Source: Undaria pinnatifida (taxonomy: Eukaryota > Sar > Phaeophyceae > Laminariales > Alariaceae). Taken from it: 64,000 nt of DNA. Below are positions 21,313 through 32,214 of the stretch, piece after piece. Every line of letters starts with the position of its first letter. The stretch's first letter is position 1. A model generated the notes under the pieces. It was given only the letters and a program-made list of their open reading frames with translations. It ran no database searches and was not told where the DNA came from. The DNA is taken from the NCBI GenBank assembly GCA_012845835.1, contig JABAKD010000001.1:14271564-14335563 (forward strand). The letters are read 5' to 3'. The position numbers and the translations under genes are program-made.

Positions 21313-21620
21313 ACGGTCGCCCCGGTGGCGTATCAGGTTATTGTCCTCGAGCCCGGTATAGGTCAGTTTCGTGAGTTCGAGCCCCGCCGAGTGCATTCTC
21401 GTATAAATTCGTAGGGACTTTTTCTTGTGCACAAATTGGCTTGCGGAAAGCGCGAGAGCGTGAGTTAGCAACACTCGACGAAAAATCGACGAGCATTGGG
21501 ATTGCTGAACCCTGTGCGCGATAAACTTTGAAGGCAAGAACCGGGGGGGAGAAAGGGCGACACCAGGTCCTGTGACCACGGCTTGTCCAGAAGCTGGAAA
21601 GTAAAAGTGTGAGGAAAATA
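21313..21620 (+). mobile_element. tRNA-derived SINE S2, full-length copy
   Basis: The head GGTCGCCCCGGTGGCGTATC has an A-box, and GTGAGTTCGAGCCCCGCCGA supplies the B-box of an RNA polymerase III promoter. The body ends CCACGGCTTGTCCAGAAGC. It aligns over its length with the inverted copy at 14625-14910. Confidence 0.82.
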
Positions 21621-22285
21621 AAAAATATAAAAGTACTGGTAGCACTTACTTGGGTAGCAATCAAATTTTGGTAAATGACAAGAATAGACTATATAGACTA
21701 TATGTTTTGTGCGCTTGAGGAAGATCCATTTGTTTTTTACCCGTCGAAAATATCCAAAAGTCGAAAATATCTTCATGAACACGTACGTGGTATATAATCT
21801 CACATGCCAGTGGAACAGCGGACCATGGTGTTGGTGACGGTGAGAGCATGAACGAACGCGAACGAAAGCTGTTGTTGTACAACTGGACAGTAGTAACATG
21901 GCCTTTCTTGACTTTCCTGTGCTTACAAGGGTATTATGGTGACTCTTGCGGGATGTTAACAAACGGCGATATTTTGACGAAACAAATGGCACGAAGTATA
22001 CCCCGGTACATACTCGGATGCCATCATGTGTGGAGGCTTATGTACCCTGTGATACAACACTGGCGATGAGATAGACTGCAGGGTGCATAGATGTTTTTTT
22101 TTCAATTTTCCTTGCTTGGTGGTTTTCTTGTTTGTGGGATGTTTGTAGGTGACAAACAGCGTTGAAACTTCTTATTATGCGAAGCATCGTCGGATGGCGA
22201 AAATGGTAACGAAAGGGCCATGTTTCAATGAGTGAAAGAGGCATTTTTATTTTTCTTCGTCCCATTTATTATCCTCGCACTACTT
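21621..22285. other. No gene recognised
   Basis: The segment 22085-22250 (T-rich, GTCGGATGGC) resembles 18540-18650, so an unclassified repeat may be present. Confidence 0.35.
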
Positions 22286-22289
22286 TCGC

Positions 22290-22430
22290 CCCCCCCTCCC
22301 AGTAGTAACTCAGATCCGGGGTCACATAGTGGACCCCTCCCCACTACGGTATAATAACGCCTTCGTTTTTATCACGAGAAGAATTCAGCATGTTCTTCCC
22401 TCGTCGAGTTGCGTCGTATTGTATGTAGCA
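22290..22430 (-). mobile_element. SINE S1 body fragment
   Basis: The minus strand gives GACGAGGGAAGAACATGC, TCTCGTGATAAAAACGAAGG and GTGACCCCGGATCTGAGTTA, the S1 body and 3' end. The tRNA-like head is missing. Confidence 0.65.
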
Positions 22431-23780
22431 TACTTTTCCCGGTGCCTTACAAGGCTATTTCTTACGGCCATTTGCGTGTCATAGCATAATCGCCATGCAA
22501 TGTTGAAGATTGCATCATGAACTCCATTCTCGGAATGATTCTGGTGCCTACGGGTAGCATATGGTTACTGACTATTATGTGCAATATCAATTGTGGTTCT
22601 TTCACCTACGTAAGGTGCTTGAGTTATAGCCCGATCTCTGGGAATACATTATGGTTAGGCCTGTCTACAATAACGCAGAATAATGGCGATGGTTCAAAAG
22701 TGGCATGTGAAGTTCGTAGTCTATATATATCACGGTTGTAGTAGCTGTGTGTGGAGTTTAGTTGTGGAGTGGCATATATGTGGGGACCCGTCTTCGGTGC
22801 GTACAATACGAATGATGTGCTGCTGTTCAAACCGATCGGTGATTTATTTGTGAAAATGCTAGATGGGCAATGACACGTTTTCTGGTACTCATGGTATTAT
22901 TTTATGGACGATTATGTTTCGTCGTGGGTATTTCTGTAACAACAGTTATGCTGCTAGAATCTAGGCCAGATGCCATGCATGCATGCACACACTACATCCA
23001 TCCGTACACGTGTGTGCGCCGTGTATAGGAATCACTTCCATCTGTGCGTCCAATGCTTGTTGCTGCTGCTTGTTGTATCTGTGGCTGTTGTTGTTGCTAT
23101 TGCTACTGCTGCTTGTTTGTTCGTGGTGTTTTTATTTTTTCCGCAACACCAAGCAGCGGCAACAGCAAGCGGCAGTCACTTAAGAATGGAACTCTTGGTG
23201 AGGATAGGGAGACCCTGACTGACTTGTTCTTCGAGTAGATTCCTGGGACCAACGGGTACAGTACGTAGTTGGTCGAAACCAGACAAAGTCATCATCGCTC
23301 ATATCGTTGCCTGGCGATAAACGTCATGATTTCGTAAACCAGTTTTATTATAAAGCAATACTGCTGTTGTAGTAGTACACAACACCATCGGTAAAAATAA
23401 CTATGGAAGGCGTACAAGTAATCGCGCAATACCACTTACCCACCCATTAACCGGTCAGTCGTAGGCAGATATTCACAGACGGACACGAAAACGCTCCGCC
23501 TATCTGTTGATAGCGATCGTGTATGTATGTAGGCATGCGAGTGACGTGTACTTTTATGTTATATCACTGACTTGCCAAAAAAAAAAGTGTCGCCCACTTA
23601 CTACCAAGAAAAAGACTTATTACATCGTCCTTGACCCTCGCCCCCCCCGGTCACTCCCCCCCCGTTTCCCCCCTCCCTTCCCCCCCTCCCTTTCCCCCCT
23701 CCCTTCCCCCCACCCACCCCTCTACTTCTACGTTGTTATCCTTGGACCCGCACAACGACAAAACGATTGAAAACGAACAT
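22431..23780. other. No gene recognised upstream of the MYB exon
   Basis: CTG-type triplets lie at 23060-23120 and a C-rich pyrimidine tract at 23640-23720. The tract could be part of the MYB promoter or 5' leader; no TATA or other element can be shown. Confidence 0.4.
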
Positions 23781-23784
23781 GTAA

Positions 23785-24003
23785 ATGAAAACGATGGGAA
23801 ATGAAAATAAACGCAGCCACAAGAAATCAAAGGGACGATGGATGCTGCAGGAACACCAGCAGTTTATGGTGGGGCTGGAACAGTTCGGTCGGGATTGGAA
23901 GGCAATTGGCGACATTGTGCGGACAAGAACAGCGGTTCAGATTCGGACCCACGCGCAAAAGTACTTCCAGCAGATGGAGAAGGGAAGATGCTTTCCAGAA
24001 GAG
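23785..24003 (+). CDS. SHAQKYF-type MYB transcription factor, first coding exon
   Basis: This is a DNA-binding single MYB repeat. A basic N-terminus (residues 1-18) leads into GRWMLQEHQQF with Trp19, WKAIGDIV with Trp38, and the recognition helix TRTAVQIRTHAQKYFQ (47-62), where THAQKYF replaces SHAQKYF. In this family the third Trp is lacking, as here. The ATG at 23785 follows an in-frame stop and is the natural start. After codon 73 (Glu) the sequence GAG|GTACGC is a good GT donor, and an R1 repeat starts a few bases later. Without splicing, the frame would stop at 24045 and give an 86-residue single-domain protein. Proposed downstream exons: 25502-25594, 26083-26247, 32215-33230 and 33635-34826. 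Confidence 0.85.
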
Positions 24004-24009
24004 GTACGC

Positions 24010-24235
24010 AATGGGTTTTATAGTTTCCGTGACCAGATTGATTGACATCGCCCTGTTGATTGACCTGATATAGACTACTCAAATTTTAAGTGGAACCGCG
24101 GACTTATGTATCCTCAATTGAGGACACACACCCAGTAATACGCGCGATCGGAGTAACACACACAGTTTGCAAAAATATAAGTTTCGACGTTGTCTTCGAT
24201 CGCACAGCTGGCATGTGTTTTAATTTCATATAACA
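24010..24235 (+). repeat. R1 partial copy in MYB intron 1
   Basis: From GGGTTTTATAGTTTCCGTG through TTGAGGACACACACCC and CGCGATCGGAGTAACAC to CGATCGCACAGCTGG. The start codon position is mutated (ATAT instead of GATG). Confidence 0.75.
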
Positions 24236-24245
24236 TATATACATG

Positions 24246-24675
24246 CAGAATCATTGCATTGCCATGCCCAGCTCCTAGACATCTATGTCACCGAAAATAA
24301 ACGGGGGGGGGTGGGGGGGGCGGGGACGGGGGGGGGGGCAGGAAGAAACAGATGTAGGAGGTGCTACGAGAAAGTATTGTTAGTAGTCGCAGCTCGAGGC
24401 TCGAACATCGACGAAGTGACAGTGGCAGTTATATTCATGTCAGCATTGCTGCTACAATTATGGCATTGCCATGCCCTGCTCCTAGATATGTATGCCACCG
24501 GAAATAAACTGGGGGGGTTGGGGGGCGGCGACGGGAGGGCGGGGGGCGCGCAGGAAGAAACAAATGTAGGAGGAGGTGCTTTGAGAAAGTGATGTTAGCG
24601 GTCGCAGGTAAGAGAGTCGAGCATTGACGAAGTGATAGTGGCCATTGTATTTTTATTCGTGTAAGTAAATGCTGC
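24246..24675 (+). repeat. Tandem duplication of about 214 bp
   Basis: Unit 1 (24246-24459) and unit 2 (24460-24675) share CATTGCCATGCCC, CTCCTAGA, a long G-run with GGAAGAAACA and a GACGAAGTGA block. Each contains a G-rich stretch of about 40 bases. Confidence 0.75.
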
Positions 24676-24689
24676 TACAGCAGCAGATA

Positions 24690-24965
24690 TAATAATTCAC
24701 TTGATAAACTGATGCATTTCGTTCCACAGCTGTCAGATTTTGTCCCCCTCAGAAACGAGTTTTATAGTTTCCGCGCACAGACTGCCTAACATCACCCTGT
24801 TGACCCTGATAGCTACACTGTAGTTGCAAGGGGAGTCGCCGACCTATATCCTTAATGAGGACACACAACCCGTAATACGCGCGATCGGAGTATCACACAC
24901 AGCTTGCAAAGATGAGTTTCGACGAGATCTTCGATTTCACAGCTGGAGTGTATTTTAGTTTTTAT
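24690..24965 (+). repeat. R1 dispersed repeat, long copy in MYB intron 1
   Basis: All R1 blocks are present in order. The ATG at 24912 opens M-S-F-D-E-I-F-D-F-T-A-G-V-Y-F. Confidence 0.8.
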
Positions 24966-25501
24966 AATATATATTCATACCTGTGTAAGGTTTATAGGTG
25001 GTGTCCTGCCGACGACGCCATTTGCAAGGTTATAGGTGGGGACACAGAGTGCCCCCTGCAGGTCTGCCAATTGAGCAGGTCCTCGGAGAGTACTCACTTT
25101 TTTTCCTTCTGAGAGACGTTGATTTATGCGATTCCACCAGAGCCCCGGATAGCTTCTGAGATCGGATGCACGTGCCTCCGATCCATTTCCTAACTTTCCC
25201 GAATATAAACGCCAACCTTATCATACGAAACCCATCCGAATGATCTCAAATTCGGACAATTACAGGCCTTTCGAGGCCGTATCTTAGCACCTGGTACTTT
25301 TTTTTTCGTGTTCGGTGAAAATAAACATCGTGGAAAGGGCTATCTAGCACCCCGGAATTCCGCTCGGGCTTGGTTTCATTTCTTCCCGTAGAGACTATCA
25401 ATAATAGTAGCATATATATGTATATAAAATCCTTTCTGTAGCATTTCGTGGCCATGGACTGAATCTGTACAAGTGCTCTCTTTCTCTCTCTCTCGTTCTA
25501 G

Positions 25502-25594
25502 GAGACGAAGTACTTGGATTTGGTGTGGAGTCATTTTGACAGTGTTAAACGGCCTAAGATTCAGACAAGGAGCCAGTGTAAAAAAACAATCAAC
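25502..25594 (+). CDS. Candidate second exon of the MYB gene
   Basis: A 20-base pyrimidine tract ending TTCTAG at 25501 precedes a 31-codon open stretch in phase 0, matching the phase of the MYB exon. It encodes ETKYLDLVWSHFDSVKRPKI plus a basic tail (TRSQCKKTIN) and can end at GTGTAT (25595), again in phase 0. The peptide is polar and basic and looks coding, but I recognise no domain. The donor is weaker than the acceptor, so the 3' end may differ. Confidence 0.4.
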
Positions 25595-25832
25595 GTGTAT
25601 AAACATAAATATGTGTATAATATCATGTATTACAATTTACGGGTATTATATTTTGTGCATGTCCTTCTCAGAAGAATCAAATACTTCTAATAGTAGCTAC
25701 GATATCGCCGATTTTTTCGCCCCCCCCCCCCTCCCCCTCCCAAACTCCCGTTTTCGGCACTGCTGTCGGTAACTACTGTCTGTAAAACAGGATCGAGGAT
25801 CGCGTATATAGTTTAGGGTTAGCATTCGGCTA

Positions 25833-26039
25833 CAGTGGATACCCCGATTTAAGAGCGCCCCCTGACAAACCCAAAACAAGCGCTCTAAACTACGAGTACA
25901 CATCATTGCTCATATCTGTTGGAGTAGTTAGTGGGAAGTATGCAGTTTTTTTGCACCGGCGGGACATACCGATTTGACCGCTCTTTCTTACGTCCTGAAC
26001 GCTCTTATCCTGGGCGCTCTTAAATCCGTAAACCCACCG
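25833..26039. mobile_element. MITE of the Tc1/mariner-pogo type, 207 bp with 30-bp terminal inverted repeats
   Basis: The left end CAGTGGATACCCCGATTTAA (then GAGCGCCC) and the reverse complement of the right end CGGTGGGTTTACGGATTTAA (then GAGCGCCC) are closely matched inverted repeats. A TA flanks each side (25831-25832, 26040-26041), the target duplication of Tc1/mariner elements. There is no open frame inside. The interior repeats the GAGCGCTC theme. It lies between two candidate MYB-gene exons. Confidence 0.8.
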
Positions 26040-26082
26040 TAGACATATTGCGGATACTCGTACATGTATACGTCGTATACAG

Positions 26083-26247
26083 TATGTGACAGCGCTTGGC
26101 CGTTACGCATGGTGGGATCGATTTGTAGACGAAAATAAGAACGTGGCCTCTTTTTGTACTGAAAATAGTGTAGGGCACACCCTGCCTTACTTACCCAAAA
26201 GATTCCGACCTGGCCGAAATAGATATTATCAACTGGTGTCCCGTACG
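26083..26247 (+). CDS. Candidate third exon of the MYB gene
   Basis: After GTATACAG, 55 codons are open in phase 0 and end at ACG|GTATGT, a strong donor also in phase 0. The peptide includes ALGRYAWWDRFVDENKNVAS and PYLPKRFRPGRNRYYQLVSR, which is basic and aromatic and not repeat-derived. No domain is recognised. The acceptor has a poor pyrimidine tract, and the MITE ends only 43 bases upstream, which lowers confidence. It may instead belong to an unrelated fragment. Confidence 0.35.
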
Positions 26248-26392
26248 GTATGTAATATGTACCTGGTTCTTACTACACAAACTTCCCCCGGTACCTGAGA
26301 TGGTGCTTCATAGTCGTAAACGCCTAATCCTAATTGGCTACGATTAGATAAGCATTTTCATATACTACTGCAGTATACGGTAAATAAATGCC

Positions 26393-26715
26393 GGTCGCCC
26401 CGGTGGTCTATCAAGAGTGGTTACCATCGAGTGCTGCTATTAACAGTAGAGTTGGTGCTGGGGTTCGAATCCCACTTGGGTCGGACGTTTGTGTTCAAGC
26501 TCAAAAATAAAATATCGAAGGGACCAACTAACGAACAGCTGAGAGCACCTAGCAGCGTGCGTGGGTAGGCATACTTCAATGCGTGTCGACGAGGGAAGTA
26601 AAAAAAAAATAGCTGGAGTCTTCTCGCGATGAAAAAACGAAGGCGCGTACCGTGCGTAGTTGAGGGCGGGAGAAGAGCTTACTCGGTGACCCCGGATCTG
26701 AGTTACTTCTAGTAG
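26393..26715 (+). mobile_element. tRNA-derived SINE S1, full-length copy
   Basis: The head GGTCGCCCCGGTGGTCTATC (A-box region) and GGGTTCGAATCCC (a textbook B-box) stand about 65 bases apart. The body carries GTGTCGACGAGGGAAG, CTTCTCGCGATG and the end GTGACCCCGGATCTGAGTTA. An insertion of about 20 bases between the boxes shows this is not a working tRNA gene. Confidence 0.82.
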
Positions 26716-27045
26716 CATTATTGTCTACGGATGATGGAGAAGGAGAAGGAAAAGTGCCAAGATACTATTAATAGAAGGGATAATAAGCAAAAACAAAAAA
26801 AAAAACGTACCTGGAAGATTAAAGACTACGCGGACATCATACGATAATGCTTGTAACGGGCCTGGCCGAACTCTATTAATAATAGCATATTAATAGCAAC
26901 CGAAAGTGTCAATCAAAACATCAAAACATAAACGGAAAGACAAAATAAATGAAGAAAAATACTTGGTACTATTAATAAAACGACTGATGATATCAATAAT
27001 AGCTGCTGCTACTATTAAAACTGTATTGTCCTTTTTTCTTTATTT
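26716..27045. other. AT-rich intronic spacer
   Basis: No exon or element recognised. Confidence 0.4.
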
Positions 27046-27049
27046 ATGT

Positions 27050-27275
27050 TTTCATCCCACTTACGATTGTTTTGGCACTTTTTTCTCCAGCTCCCCTCCC
27101 TTTTTCGTGACGCTGATCGGGGGTCACATCATTATCAGGGTCACACATCATTATCAGCTCCCCCTTTCCCCCTTCCCCACTATGAAGCATCCCATTCGTT
27201 TTTATTGCTGCAAGGTTCAGCTTTTTCTTCCCCGTTCGACTCGCGCCGAAACGTACATACTTCACACAAACGCTG
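27050..27275 (-). mobile_element. Possible SINE S1 relic
   Basis: The minus strand has GAGTCGAACGGGGAAGAAAA, AAAACGAATGGGATGC and two TGACCC-type blocks, a loose match to the S1 body. A 20-base TCACATCATTATCAG segment is duplicated within it. Confidence 0.3.
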
Positions 27276-27470
27276 TTAACCCTTTTAGCGACGCACTCTC
27301 GACATGGGGACGAAGCAGTCGGAGTTAGACGAGGAAAGTTGTAGGAGTTGAAAATGGGTTAGTAGCCGCTTTGTGCAAGTTAGTCTTTCATCAAGGAAAA
27401 CAACCGTTGAGGGGATCGAAGTCGCGAAATCGATCTTGAGTAAGACATACTGCAGCAGTATGATGTGAGA

Positions 27471-27471
<1 letters not shown>

Positions 27472-27512
<41 letters not shown>
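27472..27512 (+). repeat. (CAA)n microsatellite
   Basis: Thirteen or so uninterrupted CAA units. Confidence 0.95.
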
Positions 27513-28454
27513 CTGCAGCAGTATACGCATTTATGATGGTTGCGAGGTTTTATCGCTGCAACATACTTGCAGACGACCGGGGTGCCTGCCTGTATTTCTG
27601 TTTTTTATCTTTCTGTCGTCCCTGGGAGTCCCGGGGGGAAGCAAATGATTATAACCCAATTCCCCTTTTTTGTCTCCACTACCACCCGGAACAAATCATT
27701 TCATCAAGTATCTGGTAATTATCTACGCCCCTGCATCTACGTATATATATATACCATGCGTTAAGATAGTAGCGTTACCATGTTACCATTACGTTTAAAC
27801 CATTTTTCCGAAAGCGTCTACCTGTCCAAAAGGTAACGAACAACCTAGGTACGGATGATATAATATGTGGGTGAATAGAGAGTAAAAAAAGCAATAGAGG
27901 CGTCATAATGTAATCGTTCACAGGCCATAATACTTGTAGCAACCTTCCCTCCAAGCAGAAGCGTTGGCGTTTTGCTCCCTCGTACAGGCCGGATGATCAT
28001 TCCCAAGGAATATACTGCGAACTACCGGTGTATACCAGGTATATAATTTTGTATTTTTAATATTGTTATTATTAGTAGCTCCATTGATCCATCCATGTGC
28101 AGAAACCCCGAAGGGTTCGTGGGGAGCCCCAACAATGGACCAACTCTGTAATCTGGGACCTCATTAGGCATCTTACTGCTGCCTCTACTTTTGTCCCGGC
28201 CGAACCCCTGACTACCCAAAAAAATGCTATTTAAAAAAAAAATGAAAATAATATACACTTAGACAGCTGTGAGATCGACCAAAATTGGTTTTGATCGAAA
28301 CTCAGCTTTGCCAGCTGCGTGTGATACTTCGGTCACTATATCCCACATGACTTCCAACTGGTCTACAACGGTCAGTGTGTATTCTTCACGTTGAACTGAT
28401 GCTTCCACGCATGTAATATGCACCCAGCGCCAAAGACGTCGGGTGACGGTCTAC

Positions 28455-28715
28455 TGTAGTTTTGGCCCGTCAAGGCGTCTTTGGACCTATGATATTAGAT
28501 TTGAGTGTGTGGACATCCTTGACGGCTGCCCGTCAAGGGGCAAGAGTGCCGTTAAGTCATATAAACTGGTGGGTGTGTTATGAAAATGGAGTACAATGGT
28601 TGCAGTTTTGGCCCGTCAAGGTGTCTTTGAGTGCATCATATTGTACGATTTTTAGTGTGTGGAGGTCCTTGACGGCTGCCCGTCAAGGTGCAGGAGTGTC
28701 GTCAACCCACATCTT
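28455..28715 (+). repeat. Tandem duplication of 146 bp with internal inverted repeats
   Basis: TTTTGGCCCGTCAAGG occurs at about 28459 and 28605, each followed some 60 bases later by CCTTGACGGCTGCCCGTCAA. CCGTCAAGG and CCTTGACGG can pair, giving one hairpin per unit. Confidence 0.75.
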
Positions 28716-29395
28716 TGGGATTCAATGTCCGTGCCGATGCCTCCTCCTCCTACAGAAGCAAGCTCTGCGGTCACAAAACTATCTAAGAGTCGTCCCCCCA
28801 AACTTTTCTTCAACGAAATCGCTGGTTTAGAAACCACCTCCCGGCCGTATCTCCTGAAACACGTTGCCCCTTGCCACCCCGACGTCACCGTTCGATGATA
28901 GTCATTGTGCAAACAAAACAAACATGAAGACTTTATTTTCATATATAGCATCCTTCCTCGTGTCGAGCGGACATGAAACGTTCGTTGAAGAAAATCGCTG
29001 GTTTCGGGGAGGGCTATCGTAAAATCAGTCCAAGCAGAATAGATAAGTTGCAAACACATTATTGATAGTACGGTGATTTATGCAGACGGCGATACCCGCA
29101 TTACAGTAGCACCCCGAACTATCCCGAGGTAACAGTACTCGGTAGGATGAGCGAAATCGTGACAGGGTGTTATCCCCGCACTAAACGGGGTCACTGCGCT
29201 AAAGTGTGGTGCGCTATCTTGGGACCATGACTGTATCGTCAACGATAACATGGGTGCAGTTTTAACAAAGCGACGATCACATTCATGGATGCCGCGGCAG
29301 GAATTGCACCCCCGCATATGTTTTTGCTTTTCGTTCTTAGATTTTTAGGTTACCTGCCATTATCGTGGGTGCCTATATCGCATTATTATAGCATG
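28716..29395. other. No exon recognised; possible pogo-like relic at 29102-29238
   Basis: TACAGTAGCACCCCG at 29102 and the reverse complement of TGGGACCATGACTGTA near 29222 are a weak inverted pair starting TACAGT. The evidence is slight. Confidence 0.25.
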
Positions 29396-29399
29396 TCTG

Positions 29400-29755
29400 A
29401 ATTCCACACACCCAACCCGTCCACCCATTCACCTACCCGCCCACGCACCCCCTCTCCCATTGACCCTTCTCCCTCTATCCCCCCCAACACCCCCCCCCCC
29501 AACCAACCCTCTCACCCACCCAACCCACTCACCCACCCACCCACCCACCCAACCACCGAAGTACCCGCCCACGCATCCACACACACACCCCACCACCAAC
29601 CCTTCTCCTTCCATCCCACCCTCCAACCCCCCCCGCCCACCCACCCACCCACCCGTCGACCCACCCGCCCATGCACCCATACCTCCCCCCCACCACCAAC
29701 CCACCGACCCATCTCCCTCTCTTCCACCCCCCAACCCCGCCCTCCCCCCCCCTTA
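29400..29755 (+). repeat. C/A-rich low-complexity array (CCCA/CCAC)n
   Basis: Repeated CCACCCACCCA and related words. It keeps several frames open on both strands without meaning. Confidence 0.9.
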
Positions 29756-29894
29756 TATAATGTATGGTTCGGGTTGGCGTTGGTTGGCAACGACGTTGTA
29801 AAACATGCCGCTCACTACATGAGCTAGTCCACCAGGGTACCATTTTTTTTTTTTCGGTCAATCACAGCTGGCGGTCGAGTTAGGCAGTTCGATC

Positions 29895-30285
29895 ATTTGT
29901 GCTGGGGTGGAGAACTTTTACTCCGCACAAGGGGATTGGTGGTATGACGTACTGATACTGCTTATGGTAAGGCACCGACGAGGCAGTTACAGTTGCATAG
30001 TACGCCCATTGCTGTCTCTTGAATTGGTATACCGGAAATTGAATGAACGCGCTGAAACTGTCATCCATATGCAAGTCCGCCTCACAAGCGGTTCTTAGTA
30101 GGGTGCAACTCAAGCTTCAAGCCACTCGCCGAACACCGCACGGCGCTTCGCGCTTGGTGCAAGCAATGTCTACCGTGGTCGGTGAAAACCCGACATGCTC
30201 TGTCCCGGCATTGAAGGGATGCGCGGGTCTATGGTCATACGACTGCGGCCATGCGCATGCGATCAAGTACACCCCCCCCCACCAC
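29895..30285 (+). mobile_element. R3 element (SINE-like), full-length with poly-C tail
   Basis: It matches, in reverse orientation, 41437-41812 and 60540-60960. Shared blocks include GTCCGCCTCACAAGCGGTTC, GGCGCTTCGCGCTTGGTGCA, GTGAAAACCCGACATG and GGTCATACGACTGCGGCCAT, ending AAGTAC followed by C-runs. It has no coding capacity. The 3' end resembles the tail of the LINE fragments at 41833 and 42645. Confidence 0.75.
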
Positions 30286-31040
30286 CAACCCTCCCACCCT
30301 CCAACCACCTATCCGTCCTTTCAGTATATTTCTGATGTTTTTCTTGTGTGTATGACACCAAGCGGTGTTCCATTTTACCCGGCCAGCCATAATAAAAAAT
30401 AGTGACGAGGGTAGCTTGACCCTTTGGGAAGGGAGGGGTTGGGGGTGGGATCTTGCTGTACCCGCCATGCTGTACTGCTACTAAAATTGTCACTTTTTCA
30501 ATGTGTTCATCCCTTTGACACAACTCTGCCTGGTACAAAATACACATGCACAAGACACTCACATGGGGAGCACAGTTAGGCGGGGGGATCTGATTTTTTT
30601 TACTTACGGAAGAATTGGAATCATGTTAACGTAGGTCATGTATGCAGCAGTGGGTCATACGTAACCCCCCCACACACACCTGGTAGTCGTGTTGCGCAGA
30701 CGAGCAGACATGAAGCAAGGCTGAAAGGGTTCCAAGCCGTCAAGCCGACAGCAGTGTGAGGAGGTGTACCGGATACCGTCCTTTTGAATACACACGGCAA
30801 TTTCACGGCCTTTGCTTTAATTGTTTTCGTTGTTATTTTGGTTGACGGCATCTGTCGATATATTCCATACTCGCGTGTACCAGGTACAGTATTGCGTACC
30901 ACGTATAAGGTACGATATACCATTATTGTATAATACCTGGTTTTGTTTGCGTCCTTTCGTGCCATTTCCAACTTTTTTCCACTTTATTCCATTTCCATCA
31001 AGTAAAAAAAACACAAATTATACAATTAACATACCTTTAG
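30286..31040. other. No exon recognised
   Basis: Mixed sequence with a G-rich patch at 30430. Confidence 0.4.
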
Positions 31041-31043
31041 CCA

Positions 31044-31310
31044 GTCGCCCCGGTGGTCTAGTGGTTACCCTCGAATAATACTATCAAATAGCGTTGGTCC
31101 TTGAGTTTGATTCCCACCATGGTGAGATTTGATTTCGTTTTGGGTCGACTGCTGAGACCGCAGCGTGGATAGGTACAATTCGACCCGAGTCGACGAGGGG
31201 AGAAGATGATAAAAATATTCTCGCGACAAAAATAAAGGCATGTACCGTCGTAGTGGGGAGGGGGGAGGAGGCCCGCTATGTGACCCCGGATCTGAGTTGC
31301 TACTGAGAGG
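31044..31310 (+). mobile_element. tRNA-derived SINE S1, full-length copy
   Basis: The head GTCGCCCCGGTGGTCTAGTG with GTTACC matches a tRNA 5' half, and GAGTTTGATTCCC is a slightly decayed B-box. The body and the end GTGACCCCGGATCTGAGTTG match the 26393 copy. Confidence 0.82.
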
Positions 31311-32214
31311 GAGGGCGAGAGTAGTGCGAGGATAATAAATGGGATGAAGAAAAATAAAAATAAAAACTGGTGGGTGCGAGATGTCGTACTAGTTGACTCT
31401 TCGTCGTAGCTGATTGTCGCCGTTTTTGTGCGTAGGACGAAGGGATCTACGTGTTATTAACAATGTGACTTGGCTGACTATGCTAGATATAAATAATAGA
31501 AAGTAGTTTCGTCCGCTAAATATTGGTGGGCTATTAATAAATGTTTTCAAGTTGGTTCCTTGTGGCAATTTTCAACTTGCAGGGTTCTGATTTTTGCGAC
31601 TTGATTGGGCCGTTTGTGGGTCGCAATGTGGTCAATGTCGAGAAGCGAAGATAAACCATACCAGGTAAACACTATAGATAGACGAGTCATTCTAGGTTCT
31701 GCGTGATGCAACTAACTGCGGATGCATAAGTGCATACCTAGTACCAGGTACCAGGTTTAGGCTGCAGGTTTATGCATCCTTCTGTAGTGTACTAAGTCGA
31801 CGGCCAAACGAGCAGCAATCCATTTACCAGGGAGGTCAACCTCCGACTTGAGAGAGACCAAGCACTTGAAAATAGCGGGGATTTAATTTCGGCAGTAGCA
31901 AAAAGGTTAAACGTGGTGGAACGCATGCGTTTCTACACACAGCTACTACGGCCGCCCAACGACATTCATAATGACGAATATTAAGACACATCTGACCCCC
32001 CTCCGCCCCCCGCCTCCCCCTCCCCGATCCCCTCTTTCTTACCGCCTCCTTTTCCGACAACACCAAACACACCATCAAGCCCCAGACACGCCACCGAACA
32101 CCGTATCTGGTACACACCACACTTAAAACTTGCACACCACCTAACCCGCAGCACCCCCCCCCCCCCCACCCCCCGACCCCCCTTTCTGACCACCTATTTT
32201 CCCAACAACTTCAG
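31311..32214. other. Intronic sequence before the large exon
   Basis: No exon recognised. From about 31995 the strand becomes C-rich and forms a long polypyrimidine tract leading to the acceptor at 32214. Confidence 0.5.

Noticed and set aside
29285-29861. Pro/Thr/His-rich and Gly/Trp-rich frames on both strands
   Set aside because: They come from the CCCA/CCAC low-complexity array and show no domain or splice context.
21313-31120. tRNA genes at 21315, 26394 and 31044
   Set aside because: A- and B-boxes are present, but the spacing is enlarged by insertions, the acceptor stem does not close, and each continues into a shared body. They are SINE heads.
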